Notes: generated by a model from the letters alone, not told the origin. A stretch of DNA of 36,520 nucleotides from Pseudomonadota bacterium (GCA_023387335.1 JAEWIF010000067.1:1-36520); one strand, 5' to 3'. Shown: positions 1 through 16,270, numbered from the stretch's first letter. Numbers and translations are program-made.

Positions 1-782
1 CCGAGTTCGACGAGATGACCGCCGGGCTGCAGCCGACCGACCTGCTGATCCTCGCGGCGCGGCCGGCGATGGGCAAGACGACCCTGGCGCTCAACATGGC
101 CGAGCACGCCGCCATCCGCACCAGGAAAGCGGTGGCGGTGTTCTCGATGGAAATGTCGGCCAGCCAGCTGGCGCTGCGCCTGATCTCCTCCAATGGCCGC
201 GTCAATGCCCAGCGCCTGCGCAGCGGCCAGCTCGAGGACGAGGACTGGAGCCGGGTCACCAGCGCGATCCGGATGCTCAAGGAAGCGAAGATCTTCATCG
301 ACGACACCCCGGGCCTGTCGCCGGACCAGTTGCGCTCCAAGGCACGCCGGCTCAAGCGCGAGCATGACCTGGGGCTGGTGGTGGTCGACTACCTGCAGCT
401 GATGTCGGTGCCCGGCAACAGCGAGAACCGGGCCACCGAGATCTCCGAGATCTCGCGCTCGCTCAAGCACCTGGCCAAGGAACTCAACGTCCCGGTGATC
501 GCGCTGTCGCAGCTGAACCGCTCGCTGGAAACCCGCGCCGACAAGCGCCCGGTGATGGCCGACCTGCGTGAGTCCGGCGCCATCGAGCAGGACGCGGACG
601 TGATCGTCTTCATCTACCGCGACGACTACTACAACAAGGAAAACTCGCCGGACAAGGGCCTGGCCGAGGTGATCATCGGCAAGCAGCGAAACGGCCCGAC
701 CGGGTCGGTCAAGCTGCGCTTCTTCGGCGAGTACACCCGGTTCGACAATCTCTCGCACGACGCGGTAGGCAGTTTCGAGTAG
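1..782 (+). CDS. dnaB: Replicative DNA helicase DnaB, C-terminal part (5' end outside window)
   Basis: The frame is open from the first bases of the window and ends at TAG 780-782, so only the C-terminal RecA-like motor domain (about 259 residues of a protein usually near 460-480) is present. DnaB is the hexameric ATP-driven helicase that unwinds DNA at the replication fork. Visible motifs are the Walker A loop ARPAMGKTT near the start, the Walker B strand with VVVDYLQLM, a glutamine/asparagine-containing LSQLNRSLE segment, and the GAIEQDADVI and KQRNGPTG stretches typical of the family. Nothing is broken in the visible part. The next gene on the same strand starts 120 bases downstream with its own ribosome binding site. 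The identification is secure; the N-terminal primase-binding domain cannot be judged. Confidence 0.97.
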   Translation, partial: EFDEMTAGLQPTDLLILAARPAMGKTTLALNMAEHAAIRTRKAVAVFSMEMSASQLALRLISSNGRVNAQRLRSGQLEDEDWSRVTSAIRMLKEAKIFIDDTPGLSPDQLRSKARRLKREHDLGLVVVDYLQLMSVPGNSENRATEISEISRSLKHLAKELNVPVIALSQLNRSLETRADKRPVMADLRESGAIEQDADVIVFIYRDDYYNKENSPDKGLAEVIIGKQRNGPTGSVKLRFFGEYTRFDNLSHDAVGSFE

Positions 783-901
783 GGCCGCGGGTCCTTCCGC
801 GGAGAGCTGCCCGGAAGCTGAACCGGGGACGCGCCCCATCACCCGTTTCACACGGGTCCATGGTTAGCTTCGGGCCTGTTCAGCCAAACGAGGATCGCTC
901 C

Positions 902-1609
902 ATGAAGACCAAGCTCCGACTTGCACTAGCCGGTGCCGTGGCCACCGCCATGATGGCGGGCTGCGCCAGTTCCGGCGGCTACTACGGCCAGCAGTACCCG
1001 CAGCAGCAGTATCCCCAGGGCCAGGACGACGGCATGTCCAGGACCACGCGCGGTGCGCTGATCGGGGCGGCGGTGGGTACCGTGGCCGGCCTGCTGAGCG
1101 GCAGCGACGCCACCGAGCGCCGCCAGCGCGCCCTGGTCGGCGCGGGCGTGGGTGGCCTGGCAGGTGGTGCCATCGGCAATTACCAGGACCGCCAGGAGCG
1201 TGCCCTGCGCGAGCAGATGGCCGGGACCGGCGTGGACGTGGTCCGCCAGGGCGACAACATCACCCTGAACATGCCCGACAACATCACCTTCGACTTCGAC
1301 AGCTCGGCGCTGAAGTCGCAGTTCTACCCGGTCCTCGACAACCTGGTCGCCACGCTGGGCGAGTACGACCAGACCATCATCGAGGTGGCCGGGCACACCG
1401 ACTCCAAGGGTGCCGATGCCTACAACCAGCAGCTGTCGGTGCGCCGCGCCGAGGCAGTGGGCAACTACCTGATGAGCCGGGGCGTGATGCGCGAGCGCTT
1501 CATCATCACCGGCGCGGGCGAGAGCCGTCCGGTCGCCAGCAACGACACCGAGGCGGGCAGGGCGCAGAACCGCCGCGTCGAGATCACCCTGGTGCCGGTA
1601 CGCGCCTGA
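902..1609 (+). CDS. OmpA-family outer-membrane lipoprotein (YiaD-like)
   Basis: A 235-residue lipoprotein. The start at 902 is preferred over the upstream in-frame ATG at 860 because it follows GAGGA about 8 bases upstream and begins a proper lipoprotein signal (MKTKLRLALAGAVATA, cleavage before Cys20 in MMAGC). After the signal come a Gln/Tyr-rich stretch, then a glycine-zipper segment (about residues 45-95, GALIGAAVGTVAGLL and GAGVGGLAGGAIG), then an OmpA-like peptidoglycan-binding domain (about 125-235). That domain carries FDFDSSAL, GHTDSKG and the C-terminal NRRVEI signature. It probably sits in the outer membrane and tethers it to peptidoglycan. It is a single gene ending in a strong terminator shared with the convergent mgtC-type gene. 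The family is certain; the specific cellular role is inferred. Confidence 0.93.
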   Translation: MKTKLRLALAGAVATAMMAGCASSGGYYGQQYPQQQYPQGQDDGMSRTTRGALIGAAVGTVAGLLSGSDATERRQRALVGAGVGGLAGGAIGNYQDRQERALREQMAGTGVDVVRQGDNITLNMPDNITFDFDSSALKSQFYPVLDNLVATLGEYDQTIIEVAGHTDSKGADAYNQQLSVRRAEAVGNYLMSRGVMRERFIITGAGESRPVASNDTEAGRAQNRRVEITLVPVRA

Positions 1610-1633
1610 TCCAGCCCGGGCCAGGCAGTGCAT

Positions 1634-1668
1634 GGAGCGGGTCCCGGGAGGGGCCCGCTCCTAGTTTT
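1634..1668 (+). terminator. Strong intrinsic terminator after the OmpA lipoprotein gene
   Basis: A 12-bp stem (GGAGCGGGTCCC pairing with GGGGCCCGCTCC, one G-U pair) with a GGGA loop at 1634-1661 is followed by TAGTTTT. It lies 24 bases after the OmpA-family stop codon and abuts the stop codon of the convergent gene, so it separates the two transcription units. A T run exists only on the + side. Confidence 0.85.
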
Positions 1669-2146
1669 CCCGGTCGCCTTTCTTCCTGCGCCCGTCCAGT
1701 GCCCGCTCGCCAAAACCGAGCAGGACCAGCACCACCAGGGTGAGCACGGTCGCCAGCGTCGCCAGCAGGTAATAGCCAAAGCCGCAGGCGATCCCGATCA
1801 CCGCCACCATCAGCAGCGAGGCCGCGGTGGTGATGCCCGCCACGCCGCTGCCGCGGCGGGCGAAGATGCTGCCGGCGCCGATGAACGCGACCCCGGCGAT
1901 GACCGCCTCCACCAGGCGAAGCGGATCGACCCGCAGCCGCCCGCTGCCGCCGTCGACCAGCGTGGCGTGGTCCCCCAGCACCAGGACCCCCAGTCCGACC
2001 AGGAGCGCGGAAGCGCCGCCGACCAGCATGTGGGTCCGGAAGCCCGCCGGACGGTCGCGCAGCTCACGTTCGAATCCGATCGCGCCGCTCAGCAGCATGG
2101 CGATCCCGGTGCCGGCGATGGCACCCAGCTGTTGTGTCCACTCCAT
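1661..2146 (-). CDS. MgtC/SapB family inner-membrane protein
   Basis: A 161-residue membrane protein with about four hydrophobic segments. The MgtC N-terminal membrane domain is recognisable by IGFERELRDRPAGFRTHMLVGGASALL near residues 24-50 (read in pieces) and by GVAFIGAGSIFARRG near 95-109, the two most conserved blocks of the family. It lacks the C-terminal ACT-like soluble domain of full-length MgtC, which is common in the short SapB/YhiD type. MgtC proteins are linked to growth at low magnesium and to modulation of the F-type ATP synthase, but the role of this short form is unknown. It is transcribed alone and diverges from the poly-HAMP kinase; the 131-base gap (2147-2277) must hold both promoters. 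Confidence 0.9.
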   Translation of the reverse strand: MEWTQQLGAIAGTGIAMLLSGAIGFERELRDRPAGFRTHMLVGGASALLVGLGVLVLGDHATLVDGGSGRLRVDPLRLVEAVIAGVAFIGAGSIFARRGSGVAGITTAASLLMVAVIGIACGFGYYLLATLATVLTLVVLVLLGFGERALDGRRKKGDREN

Positions 2147-2277
2147 GCCCGGATTGTGTGGCCGCGTGGGGTGAATGCGGGGTCAGTGGACACCGCGTGA
2201 ACGACGCGGTGGGCAAGCCGCGATACCGTTGCGGACTTCCGGAAGACGGTCTTCAGCTCGGGGGGAGCAGACGGGAC

Positions 2278-10172
<7,895 letters not shown>

Positions 10173-10182
10173 TCCGCGCTGC

Positions 10183-10188
10183 TACAAT
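10183..10188 (+). promoter_or_regulatory. -10 box of the tRNA-Ser promoter
   Basis: TACAAT matches the sigma-70 -10 consensus in five of six positions and ends 12 bases before the tRNA 5' end. It lies just after the kinase stop codon. No good -35 hexamer is visible at the right spacing. Confidence 0.55.
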
Positions 10189-10200
10189 CGCGGGCTCGCA

Positions 10201-10291
<91 letters not shown>

Positions 10292-10305
10292 GGCACACCA
10301 TGACG

Positions 10306-10328
10306 AAGCCCCCGCAAGGGGGCTTTTT
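10306..10328 (+). terminator. Intrinsic terminator after tRNA-Ser
   Basis: An AAGCCCCC/GGGGGCTT stem with a GCAA tetraloop is followed directly by five T residues, 14 bases after the tRNA. The T run touches the stop codon of the convergent P-type ATPase gene. Confidence 0.9.
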
Positions 10329-12838
10329 CATGACTGGATCACTCCCGCGCCGGGCGTCGTCGCCGGACCCCGCGCAAGGCGTCGCGCGAGCTGCGCCGTT
10401 CCCAGCCCCGCGATCGCCACGGCGGCCAGGACCGCGGCCCAGTCGCCGGCATGCAGCGGCGACAGGTGCAGCCACCCGCTGATGGCCGGCGACTGCACGA
10501 ACACGACCAGGATCAGGAACGACAGCGCGGCAAGGACGAACCCGGGGAGGTTTCGCGGCCCCGCCAGCACGAGCGTGGACGCGGAGCTGGTCGACAGCAG
10601 GACGGCCAGCGCCATCGCCCGGGCGTGGTTTGCATCGTGGTCGGCTCCGAGCGCCTGGAGGTATCCCAGGATCACCGCCGCGCTGGTGAAAGTGCCGACG
10701 GCCAGGAGGGTGCCCCAGGCGGCGCCCGGGAAAAACCCGGGCCGCGGCCGCGGCCGCGGCAGTGCCCGTCCCGCCCCGCCTGCATCCAGTTCCTGGAAGG
10801 CGAGCAGGGCCGTTGGATGGATCACCAGTTCCAGCCACACGATGTGGATCGGCAGGAACAGCAGCGGCTCGCCCAGCAGCGGTATCAAGGCCGCCCCGAG
10901 CACCAGCGGCATGTGCACCAGCAGCAGGTAGGCGAACGCGACCTGCAGCTGGGCGAACAGGCGCCGGCCTTCCGCCACCGCGTCGCGGATGGTGCGCAAG
11001 TTGTCGTCCATCAGCACGATGGCCGCGGCCTCCCGCGCGGCCCGGGTTCCGCGGTCCCCCATCGCCACGCCGACGTCGGCCTCCCGCAGCGCGGGAACGT
11101 CGTTGACGCCGTCGCCGGTCACCGCGACGAGCTCGCCGCGTTCGCGCAGCGCGCGCACCAGTCCGAGCTTCTGTGCGGGGGTCGCACGGGCGACTACGTG
11201 GAGGCCGGGACGGCGCCGCAGCACTTCGCCGGCGTCCTCCGCGGGGTCGAGCGCGACGATCTCGGGCCGGCTGCCCCCCAGCCCGATTTCTGCCGCGATC
11301 GCCTGCGCCGTCGCGGGGTGGTCGCCCGTCACCATGATGACCCGGATGCCCATCGCCTCGCATTCGCGGACCGCCTCGGCCACGCCCTCCCGCGGCGGGT
11401 CGGCGAAGGCGAGCAGGCCGGCGAACTCGAAGCCCCCGGCGGGCTCCACCGCGGTGGCATCCGCCGCCACGGTGCGCCGTGCGCAGGCGATCACCTTGCA
11501 GCCGGCAGCCGCGAGTTCACGCACGCGCTGGCGCCATGCCTCCAGCCCGGCGGCCGGCAGGTCGCAGAGCGCAAGGATCGTTTCGGGAGCGCCCTTGGTG
11601 CAGGCCGAGGCGACGCCCGCTCCCGGCTCCCGCCAGAGGGAGGTCTCCCGCCGCCGGGTTTCGGTGAAGGGGAACACCGCCAGTCGCTCGCCGGCGTCGG
11701 GCGGCCCGGGGATCGCCATCAATGCCTGGTCCAGCGGATCCCCGCTCTCGTCGCGCGCGGCCCGCTGGGCGCAGCGCAGCAGTGCCATTTCGTCCAGGCC
11801 CGGCGCAGGCCGGAGCTGCGTCAAGGTGAGCACGCCGGCCGTCAGCGTCCCCGTCTTGTCCGACAGGATGCAGCTGGTGCGGCCGATGTTCTCCACGGCC
11901 ACCGCCCGCCGCACCAGCGCCTTGCGGCGCGCAAGCCGGAACGCCCCCAGCCCGAGGAAGAAGGCATAGACGACTGGAAACTCCTCCGGCAGTGCGGCGA
12001 CGGCGAGCGTCATCGCGCTGAGCGTCGCGTCGGCCCAGCCGTGTCCCTGCGAGAGCCGCACCACGCCGAGCAGCAGGCACAGCGCCAGCGCCGCCGCCAG
12101 GATGCGCGCGACCAGGCCGCCGATCGCGCGCTGCAGCGGAGTGCTCTCCTGCGGGCCTCCCATCGCGGCGCGGGAGAGTTCGCCGTAGCGCGTGTACGCC
12201 CCCGTGTGCACGACGCGCATCCGTGCGGTGCCGGTCAACAACCGGGTGCCCGCCGTCGCCCAGTGCCGCTCGGGAATGCGCTGCGCGCGATGACCGTCCG
12301 GCCCCAGCGGTTGCTTGGCCACGGGAAGCGCTTCGCCGGTGAGGCTGGACTCGTCGCTTTGCAGGCCGGCGCCCGCGAGCAGCAGTCCGTCCGCCGGGAA
12401 GTAGCTGCCCGCGCCGACCTCGACGAGATCGCCCGGCACGAGGTCGGCCGACGGCAGCTCGGTCCAGGCGCCGTCGCGCAGCACCCGGGCGCGCGCGGCG
12501 AGCCGGCTCGCCAGGCTGGCGGTCGAAGCGGCGGCCCGATGGTGGAGGTAGGCATCCATCCCCGTCAGCGGGAGGAGGGCGGCCAGCAGCACCAGCGCCT
12601 CGGTCCGCTGTCCGAGCAGGCCGAAGAGGCCCGCCGCCACCAGCAGGAACCAGAGCATGGGATCGCGCGCGCTGTCGCGAGCGACGTCGACCCAGTTGCG
12701 GGAGGCTTCCGGCACGACGTCGTTGACGCCATGCTGCCGGCGCGCCACCAGCACCTGCGCGGCGTCCAGGCCGACGTCGGGTCCGGCCCCGAGGTCCGGG
12801 CCGGACCGGTCGAACTCGAAATCCTGCGTCCGGGACAA
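10328..12838 (-). CDS. P-type cation-transporting ATPase, P2-like, unusual ion-site motifs
   Basis: An 836-residue membrane pump. It shows the actuator motif LTGEA (usual TGES), the phosphorylation motif DKTGTLT with Asp327, the KGAPE nucleotide-site motif and the hinge TGDGVND. Ten or so membrane helices fit its hydrophobic profile. The M4 motif is PEEFP instead of the PEGLP of calcium pumps, and M6 reads WLELVIHPTALLAFQ, so the residues that bind Ca2+ in SERCA are replaced by Glu and His. It therefore belongs to the cation P2-like group, but the ion cannot be named. Translation starts at TTG 12838: a stop lies just upstream in frame and the GAGG ribosome site overlaps the stop codon of the upstream usp gene. 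It is the second gene of a usp-ATPase operon. Confidence 0.88.
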   Translation of the reverse strand: MSRTQDFEFDRSGPDLGAGPDVGLDAAQVLVARRQHGVNDVVPEASRNWVDVARDSARDPMLWFLLVAAGLFGLLGQRTEALVLLAALLPLTGMDAYLHHRAAASTASLASRLAARARVLRDGAWTELPSADLVPGDLVEVGAGSYFPADGLLLAGAGLQSDESSLTGEALPVAKQPLGPDGHRAQRIPERHWATAGTRLLTGTARMRVVHTGAYTRYGELSRAAMGGPQESTPLQRAIGGLVARILAAALALCLLLGVVRLSQGHGWADATLSAMTLAVAALPEEFPVVYAFFLGLGAFRLARRKALVRRAVAVENIGRTSCILSDKTGTLTAGVLTLTQLRPAPGLDEMALLRCAQRAARDESGDPLDQALMAIPGPPDAGERLAVFPFTETRRRETSLWREPGAGVASACTKGAPETILALCDLPAAGLEAWRQRVRELAAAGCKVIACARRTVAADATAVEPAGGFEFAGLLAFADPPREGVAEAVRECEAMGIRVIMVTGDHPATAQAIAAEIGLGGSRPEIVALDPAEDAGEVLRRRPGLHVVARATPAQKLGLVRALRERGELVAVTGDGVNDVPALREADVGVAMGDRGTRAAREAAAIVLMDDNLRTIRDAVAEGRRLFAQLQVAFAYLLLVHMPLVLGAALIPLLGEPLLFLPIHIVWLELVIHPTALLAFQELDAGGAGRALPRPRPRPGFFPGAAWGTLLAVGTFTSAAVILGYLQALGADHDANHARAMALAVLLSTSSASTLVLAGPRNLPGFVLAALSFLILVVFVQSPAISGWLHLSPLHAGDWAAVLAAVAIAGLGTAQLARRLARGPATTPGAGVIQS

Positions 12839-12847
12839 CGATCAGCC

Positions 12848-13294
12848 TCAGGCGCGGCCCGACAGCGACGCCTCGCGCCGGACGCAGAGCACCGGCACGG
12901 GCGCGAGCCGCAGGATCTGCTCGGCGCCGCTCCCCAGCAGCACCCGGCCGAACCCGCGCCGCCCGTGGCTGCCGATGACGATCAGGTCGGCCCTCCAGTG
13001 GGCGGCTTGTTCAGCCACGGTCTCCCCAAGCCGTTGGGCCGGCATGTCCACCAGTCGCCTTTCGCAGCGCACGCCGGCAGCCTTGGCGATGGCCTCCGCG
13101 TCTTCCAGCACCTGGGCGCCCCGCTCGCTGGCCGATCCCAGGCCCAGCCCCCCGTCGGCCAGGAGCAGGAGCTCGTCCATGCAGTGAACCAACAGCAACT
13201 GGGCATCGCGGTCGCGGGCGAGCTGGAGGGCGGCCACCAGGGCCTTGTTGGAGGTGTCGCTGCCGTCGACGGCGACAAGGATTCGTCGGTACAT
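12848..13294 (-). CDS. Universal stress protein (UspA family), single domain
   Basis: A 148-residue cytoplasmic protein with the Usp fold. The N-terminal strand RRILVAVDGSD carries the conserved Asp, and the C-terminal motif GSHGRRGFGRVLLGSGAEQ matches the ATP-binding G-2X-G-9X-G(S/T) pattern, so it is of the ATP-binding type. Start ATG 13294 follows AAGGAG. It is the first gene of a two-gene operon with the P-type ATPase, with 9 bases between the stop and the next start. Its promoter is divergent from the tandem usp gene; an FNR-like box lies 51-64 bases upstream of the start and a TAGATT -10 element 24-29 bases upstream. Confidence 0.94.
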   Translation of the reverse strand: MYRRILVAVDGSDTSNKALVAALQLARDRDAQLLLVHCMDELLLLADGGLGLGSASERGAQVLEDAEAIAKAAGVRCERRLVDMPAQRLGETVAEQAAHWRADLIVIGSHGRRGFGRVLLGSGAEQILRLAPVPVLCVRREASLSGRA

Positions 13295-13317
13295 AGGCTT
13301 GCTCTCCTTGAACGTCC

Positions 13318-13323
13318 AATCTA
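13318..13323 (-). promoter_or_regulatory. -10 element of the usp-ATPase operon
   Basis: On the minus strand this reads TAGATT within CTAGATTG. Its centre is exactly 31 bp from the centre of the FNR-like box at 13345-13358, placing that box at about -41.5 relative to the predicted transcription start near 13311. Confidence 0.55.
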
Positions 13324-13344
13324 GTGGCCGCGGGGCGTGCCGGT

Positions 13345-13358
13345 TTGATCTTGCGCAA
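13345..13358. promoter_or_regulatory. FNR/ANR-like box between divergent usp genes
   Basis: TTGATCTTGCGCAA has a perfect left half (TTGAT) and an imperfect right half (CGCAA against ATCAA). TAnnnT -10 hexamers lie 31 bp away on both sides: TAGATT for the minus-strand usp and TATCCT for the plus-strand usp. One regulator dimer could therefore activate both genes. Confidence 0.6.
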
Positions 13359-13379
13359 GGCGCGGAGGTTGCCCGGACC

Positions 13380-13385
13380 TATCCT
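13380..13385 (+). promoter_or_regulatory. -10 element of the tandem usp gene
   Basis: TATCCT, four of six matches to TATAAT, is centred 31 bp from the FNR-like box centre. The predicted transcription start is near 13392, 17 bases before the ATG. Confidence 0.5.
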
Positions 13386-13408
13386 GGATGCACTTACCGG
13401 AGAGACCC

Positions 13409-14239
13409 ATGACTACTTCCTACAGGCAGATCCTGGTCCATCTGGATTCCGGCCGGCGCATCGCGGAGGCCGTCCAGTGCGCCCGTCGACTCGCGTCGGA
13501 CCAGGGGGCCGCCCTCGCCGCGATCGACGTGGCTCGGCCCGCGCTCACGACCGTGCCCGACGTCGCCGGGCTCGGCGGTCTTACCGCCGCGGCGCTGGTC
13601 GAGCTGGACGAGGAGCGCCGGCAGTTCGTGCGCGAGACGTTCGACCAGGCGATGGCGGACCGTGGACCCGCGGCGCGCTTCGGCGAGATCTGCGAACTCG
13701 GCCTGGTGCGGGCCTTCGCGCAGCAGGCGCTCCACGCCGACCTGCTGGTGCTCAGCCAGCCGCACCCGGACCGCGGCCCCGGCGAGGCCCCTGCCGACTT
13801 CAACGAGGCCGTCATGGCGGCCAGCGGCAAACCGGCGCTCATCCTGCCCGCCGTGGGGCCGTTGCCGGATTCGTTCAGGACCATCGCGATCGCCTGGAAG
13901 CCCTCCCGGGAGGCGGCGGCCGCGGTCAGCGGGGCCTTGCCCCTGCTGCAGCGCGCCGCAAAGGTGCACGTGGTCGCCTGGGGCGCCGGGGCGGGCGCCG
14001 GCGCTCCGCTGAGTCTCGATGGGTACCTCCGCGTGCACGGCGTCGAGGCGCAATGGGAGATGCGGGGCGAGGAGCCGCAGGACGTGGGCGAACTGCTGCT
14101 CTCCCGGTCGTTCGATCTCGGCGCGGACCTGCTGGTGATGGGCTGCTACGGCCACGGCCGGGCGCGTGAATGGGTCCTGGGCGGCGCCTCGCGGACGGTG
14201 CTGCGATCGATGACGCTGCCCGTGCTGATGGCGCACTAG
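13409..14239 (+). CDS. Tandem universal stress protein (two Usp domains)
   Basis: 276 residues. Start ATG 13409 follows GGAGAGA; an in-frame ATG seven codons upstream (13388) has no ribosome site. The first Usp domain (about 1-150) opens with YRQILVHLDSG and lacks a clear glycine-rich ATP loop. The second (about 155-276) begins with FRTIAIAWKPS and ends with GCYGHGRAREWVLGGASRTVL, a good Usp ATP-binding loop. Tandem Usp proteins are typical of anaerobic and stationary-phase stress regulons in proteobacteria. The pfkB gene begins 33 bases after its stop, so the two are probably cotranscribed from the FNR-type promoter upstream. Confidence 0.93.
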   Translation: MTTSYRQILVHLDSGRRIAEAVQCARRLASDQGAALAAIDVARPALTTVPDVAGLGGLTAAALVELDEERRQFVRETFDQAMADRGPAARFGEICELGLVRAFAQQALHADLLVLSQPHPDRGPGEAPADFNEAVMAASGKPALILPAVGPLPDSFRTIAIAWKPSREAAAAVSGALPLLQRAAKVHVVAWGAGAGAGAPLSLDGYLRVHGVEAQWEMRGEEPQDVGELLLSRSFDLGADLLVMGCYGHGRAREWVLGGASRTVLRSMTLPVLMAH

Positions 14240-14272
14240 GACTCGCGCCCAGCCCACGGCGCCGGCTGAACC

Positions 14273-15226
14273 GTGCCCGCGATCGTCACCGCGACCCTGA
14301 ATCCGGCGGTGGACATCGCCACCACGGTCGAGCGGATAGTCTCCGGCCACAAGCTCCGCTGCGCGCCGCCCCTGGTCCATCCGGGCGGTGGCGGCGTCAA
14401 TGTGGCGAGGGTGGCGGCGCGGCTGGGCGCCGAAGTCCTGGCGCTGCACACCGCGGGAGGACTCGCGGGCGACCTGCTCGCACGGCTTCTCGCCGCCGAG
14501 CGAGTGGCCACCGTTTCGCTGGCCATCGCGGGCGCCACGCGTGAGAACTTCTCCGTCCGGAACCTCGCGACCGGCGAGGAGTTCCGCTTCGTGCTGCCCG
14601 GCCCGTCGCTCCTTGCCGCGGAGTGGCAGGCCTTCCTGGACCGCTGCATCGCGCTGGGCGCCCCCGCCCGCTTCGTCGTCGCCAGCGGCAGCCTGCCGCC
14701 GGGCGTGCCCACCGACTTCTACGCCCGGCTCGCCGCCGGCCTGGGCCGCCGCTCGCGCCTGGTGCTGGATTCTTCCGGCGACGCGCTCGCGGCCGCGCTC
14801 AAGGAGGAGGTGTTCGCGCTCAAGCCCAGCCTCGGCGAACTGCGGCAGCTGACCGGCGAGCCGCTCGAATCCGCGAGCCAGCAGCTGCGGGCCTGCCGGC
14901 GGCTCGTCCATGCCGGGCGCGCCGCCATGGTCGCGCTGTCCCTGGGCGCGCAGGGGGCGATGCTCGTGACGGCGAGCGGGGCCTGGCATGCCGCCGGCCT
15001 GCCGGTCACGGTAGTGGGCACGATCGGCGCCGGCGACAGCTTCGTCGCGGGGCTGGTGGACGCGCTGGTGCGCGATGCAGCGCCGCAAGAGGCGCTGCGG
15101 CACGCCATGGCGGCGTCGGCGGCCACCGTGCAGACGCACGGCACCGGCCTGTGCGACGCACGCCAGGCCGCGGCATTGCTGCCGCTGGTGAGAGTGGAGC
15201 CCCTCCCGGACATCGACGGGGCTTGA
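14273..15226 (+). CDS. pfkB: 6-phosphofructokinase II-like sugar kinase (PfkB family)
   Basis: 317 residues, starting at GTG 14273 with only a weak ribosome site, so its translation may depend on the usp gene upstream. It follows Escherichia coli Pfk-2 closely in pattern: TATLNPAVDIATT at the N-terminus, GHKLRC, the sugar-binding HPGGGGVNVAR motif, VASGSLPPGVP in the middle, and the ATP/catalytic motif TIGAGDSFVAG with catalytic Asp255. It should phosphorylate fructose 6-phosphate in glycolysis; a tagatose-6-phosphate or fructose-1-phosphate kinase role cannot be excluded. Its placement beside stress genes, and the phosphoenolpyruvate synthase in the same block, suggest control of glycolytic direction when respiration is limited. 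Confidence 0.88.
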   Translation: MPAIVTATLNPAVDIATTVERIVSGHKLRCAPPLVHPGGGGVNVARVAARLGAEVLALHTAGGLAGDLLARLLAAERVATVSLAIAGATRENFSVRNLATGEEFRFVLPGPSLLAAEWQAFLDRCIALGAPARFVVASGSLPPGVPTDFYARLAAGLGRRSRLVLDSSGDALAAALKEEVFALKPSLGELRQLTGEPLESASQQLRACRRLVHAGRAAMVALSLGAQGAMLVTASGAWHAAGLPVTVVGTIGAGDSFVAGLVDALVRDAAPQEALRHAMAASAATVQTHGTGLCDARQAAALLPLVRVEPLPDIDGA

Positions 15227-15335
15227 TGCGCGTGGAGCCGGTGCCAAGGCCGACCGGTGGGTCGATGCCGATCAGTTCGGCTTCGGGCCGAACCCGGCAC
15301 TACCGCGTCGCCCAGGCGCCGCCGGGGCGGCCTCC

Positions 15336-16196
15336 TCACTCCGCCGCATGGCCGGCTTCGGGCGCCTCGAGCCGGCCGCCCCGCTTCTCCCCGCCGTAGA
15401 TCAGGTGGTACGTCAGGCCCACCAGCACGCTGCCGCCGACGAGGTTCCCGGCCGTCACGAAGAGGAGATTCGATGCCGCGCCGGACAGCGTGACCGCGGC
15501 GCCGGACGCCGCAGGGTCGCTGCCGGCCTGGACCAGCATCGCGAGGGGCAGGAGGTACATGTTGGCGATGCCGTGCTCGAAGCCGGCCGCGACGAACGCG
15601 GTGACGGGGAACACGACGGCGACGGCCTTGTCGACGACGCTGCGGCCGGCCATGGCCATCCACACGGCCATGCAGACCAGCACGTTGCACAGCATGCCCC
15701 GCACGAACGCTTCATCCCAGGGCAGCTGCTGCTTGGCCAGGGCGATCCTGACCGCCGTGCGCCCGATGGCGCCGCCACCCATCCCGGTGTGTCCGCTCAG
15801 GTACACCAGGATCGCGAGGCCGACCGCCCCGGCGAGATTCGCCATGCAGACGACGACCCAGTTGCGCAGGACCTGCGCCGTGCCGATCCGGTGCTCGGCC
15901 CAGGCCAGCACCAGGAGGTTGTTCCCCGTGAAGAGCTCGGCCCCGGCCACCACCACCATCAGCAACCCCAGCGAGAACACGGCTCCGGCGACCAGCTGGG
16001 AGGCCGCGAGGCCGAGGCCGGCGTCGGCGCGCACGATCACGAAGAGCATCGAACCCAGGCCGATGAAGGCGCCCGCCAGCACGCCGAGCATGACGAGCGG
16101 AAGGAGGGCGAGCTTCGCCTTGGCCTCGCCCGAATCCTGGATCCGGCGCGCGATCTCGGCCGGCGAGAAGGCGTCGAAGCCGTACAGGTGATTCAT
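15336..16196 (-). CDS. Formate/nitrite transporter family channel (FocA/NirC type)
   Basis: 286 residues with six hydrophobic helices. Family signatures are AGAELFTGNN near residue 85, the pore-region GFEHGIANMYLLP with the central His208 corresponding to the gating histidine of FocA, and GNLVGGSVLVGLTYH near the end. It should move formate, nitrite or a related small monovalent anion across the inner membrane as a pentamer; the substrate cannot be fixed from sequence alone. It is transcribed alone from a promoter with a near-perfect FNR-like box 75 bases before the ATG, consistent with use under oxygen limitation. It is convergent with pfkB across a 109-base gap that contains only a hairpin without a T run. 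Confidence 0.93.
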   Translation of the reverse strand: MNHLYGFDAFSPAEIARRIQDSGEAKAKLALLPLVMLGVLAGAFIGLGSMLFVIVRADAGLGLAASQLVAGAVFSLGLLMVVVAGAELFTGNNLLVLAWAEHRIGTAQVLRNWVVVCMANLAGAVGLAILVYLSGHTGMGGGAIGRTAVRIALAKQQLPWDEAFVRGMLCNVLVCMAVWMAMAGRSVVDKAVAVVFPVTAFVAAGFEHGIANMYLLPLAMLVQAGSDPAASGAAVTLSGAASNLLFVTAGNLVGGSVLVGLTYHLIYGGEKRGGRLEAPEAGHAAE

Positions 16197-16243
16197 CCAT
16201 CTCTCCCCACGAAGTCCGGCGCGGTTGAACAGGGACGGATGCG

Positions 16244-16249
16244 ACGGTA
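16244..16249 (-). promoter_or_regulatory. -10 element of the formate/nitrite channel gene
   Basis: The minus strand reads TACCGT (TAnnnT), centred exactly 31 bp from the FNR-like box centre. The predicted start is near 16237, leaving a 5' leader of about 40 bases. Confidence 0.45.
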
Positions 16250-16270
16250 TCCGCTGGGACGCGCCACCGG

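Noticed and set aside
2134..2277. Upstream ATG start for the poly-HAMP kinase
   Set aside because: It would overlap the divergent mgtC-type gene and leave no room for promoters. GTG 2278 has a plausible ribosome site.
15275..15293. Terminator between pfkB and the formate/nitrite channel
   Set aside because: GTTCGGC/GCCGAAC can form a hairpin, but no T run follows on either strand.
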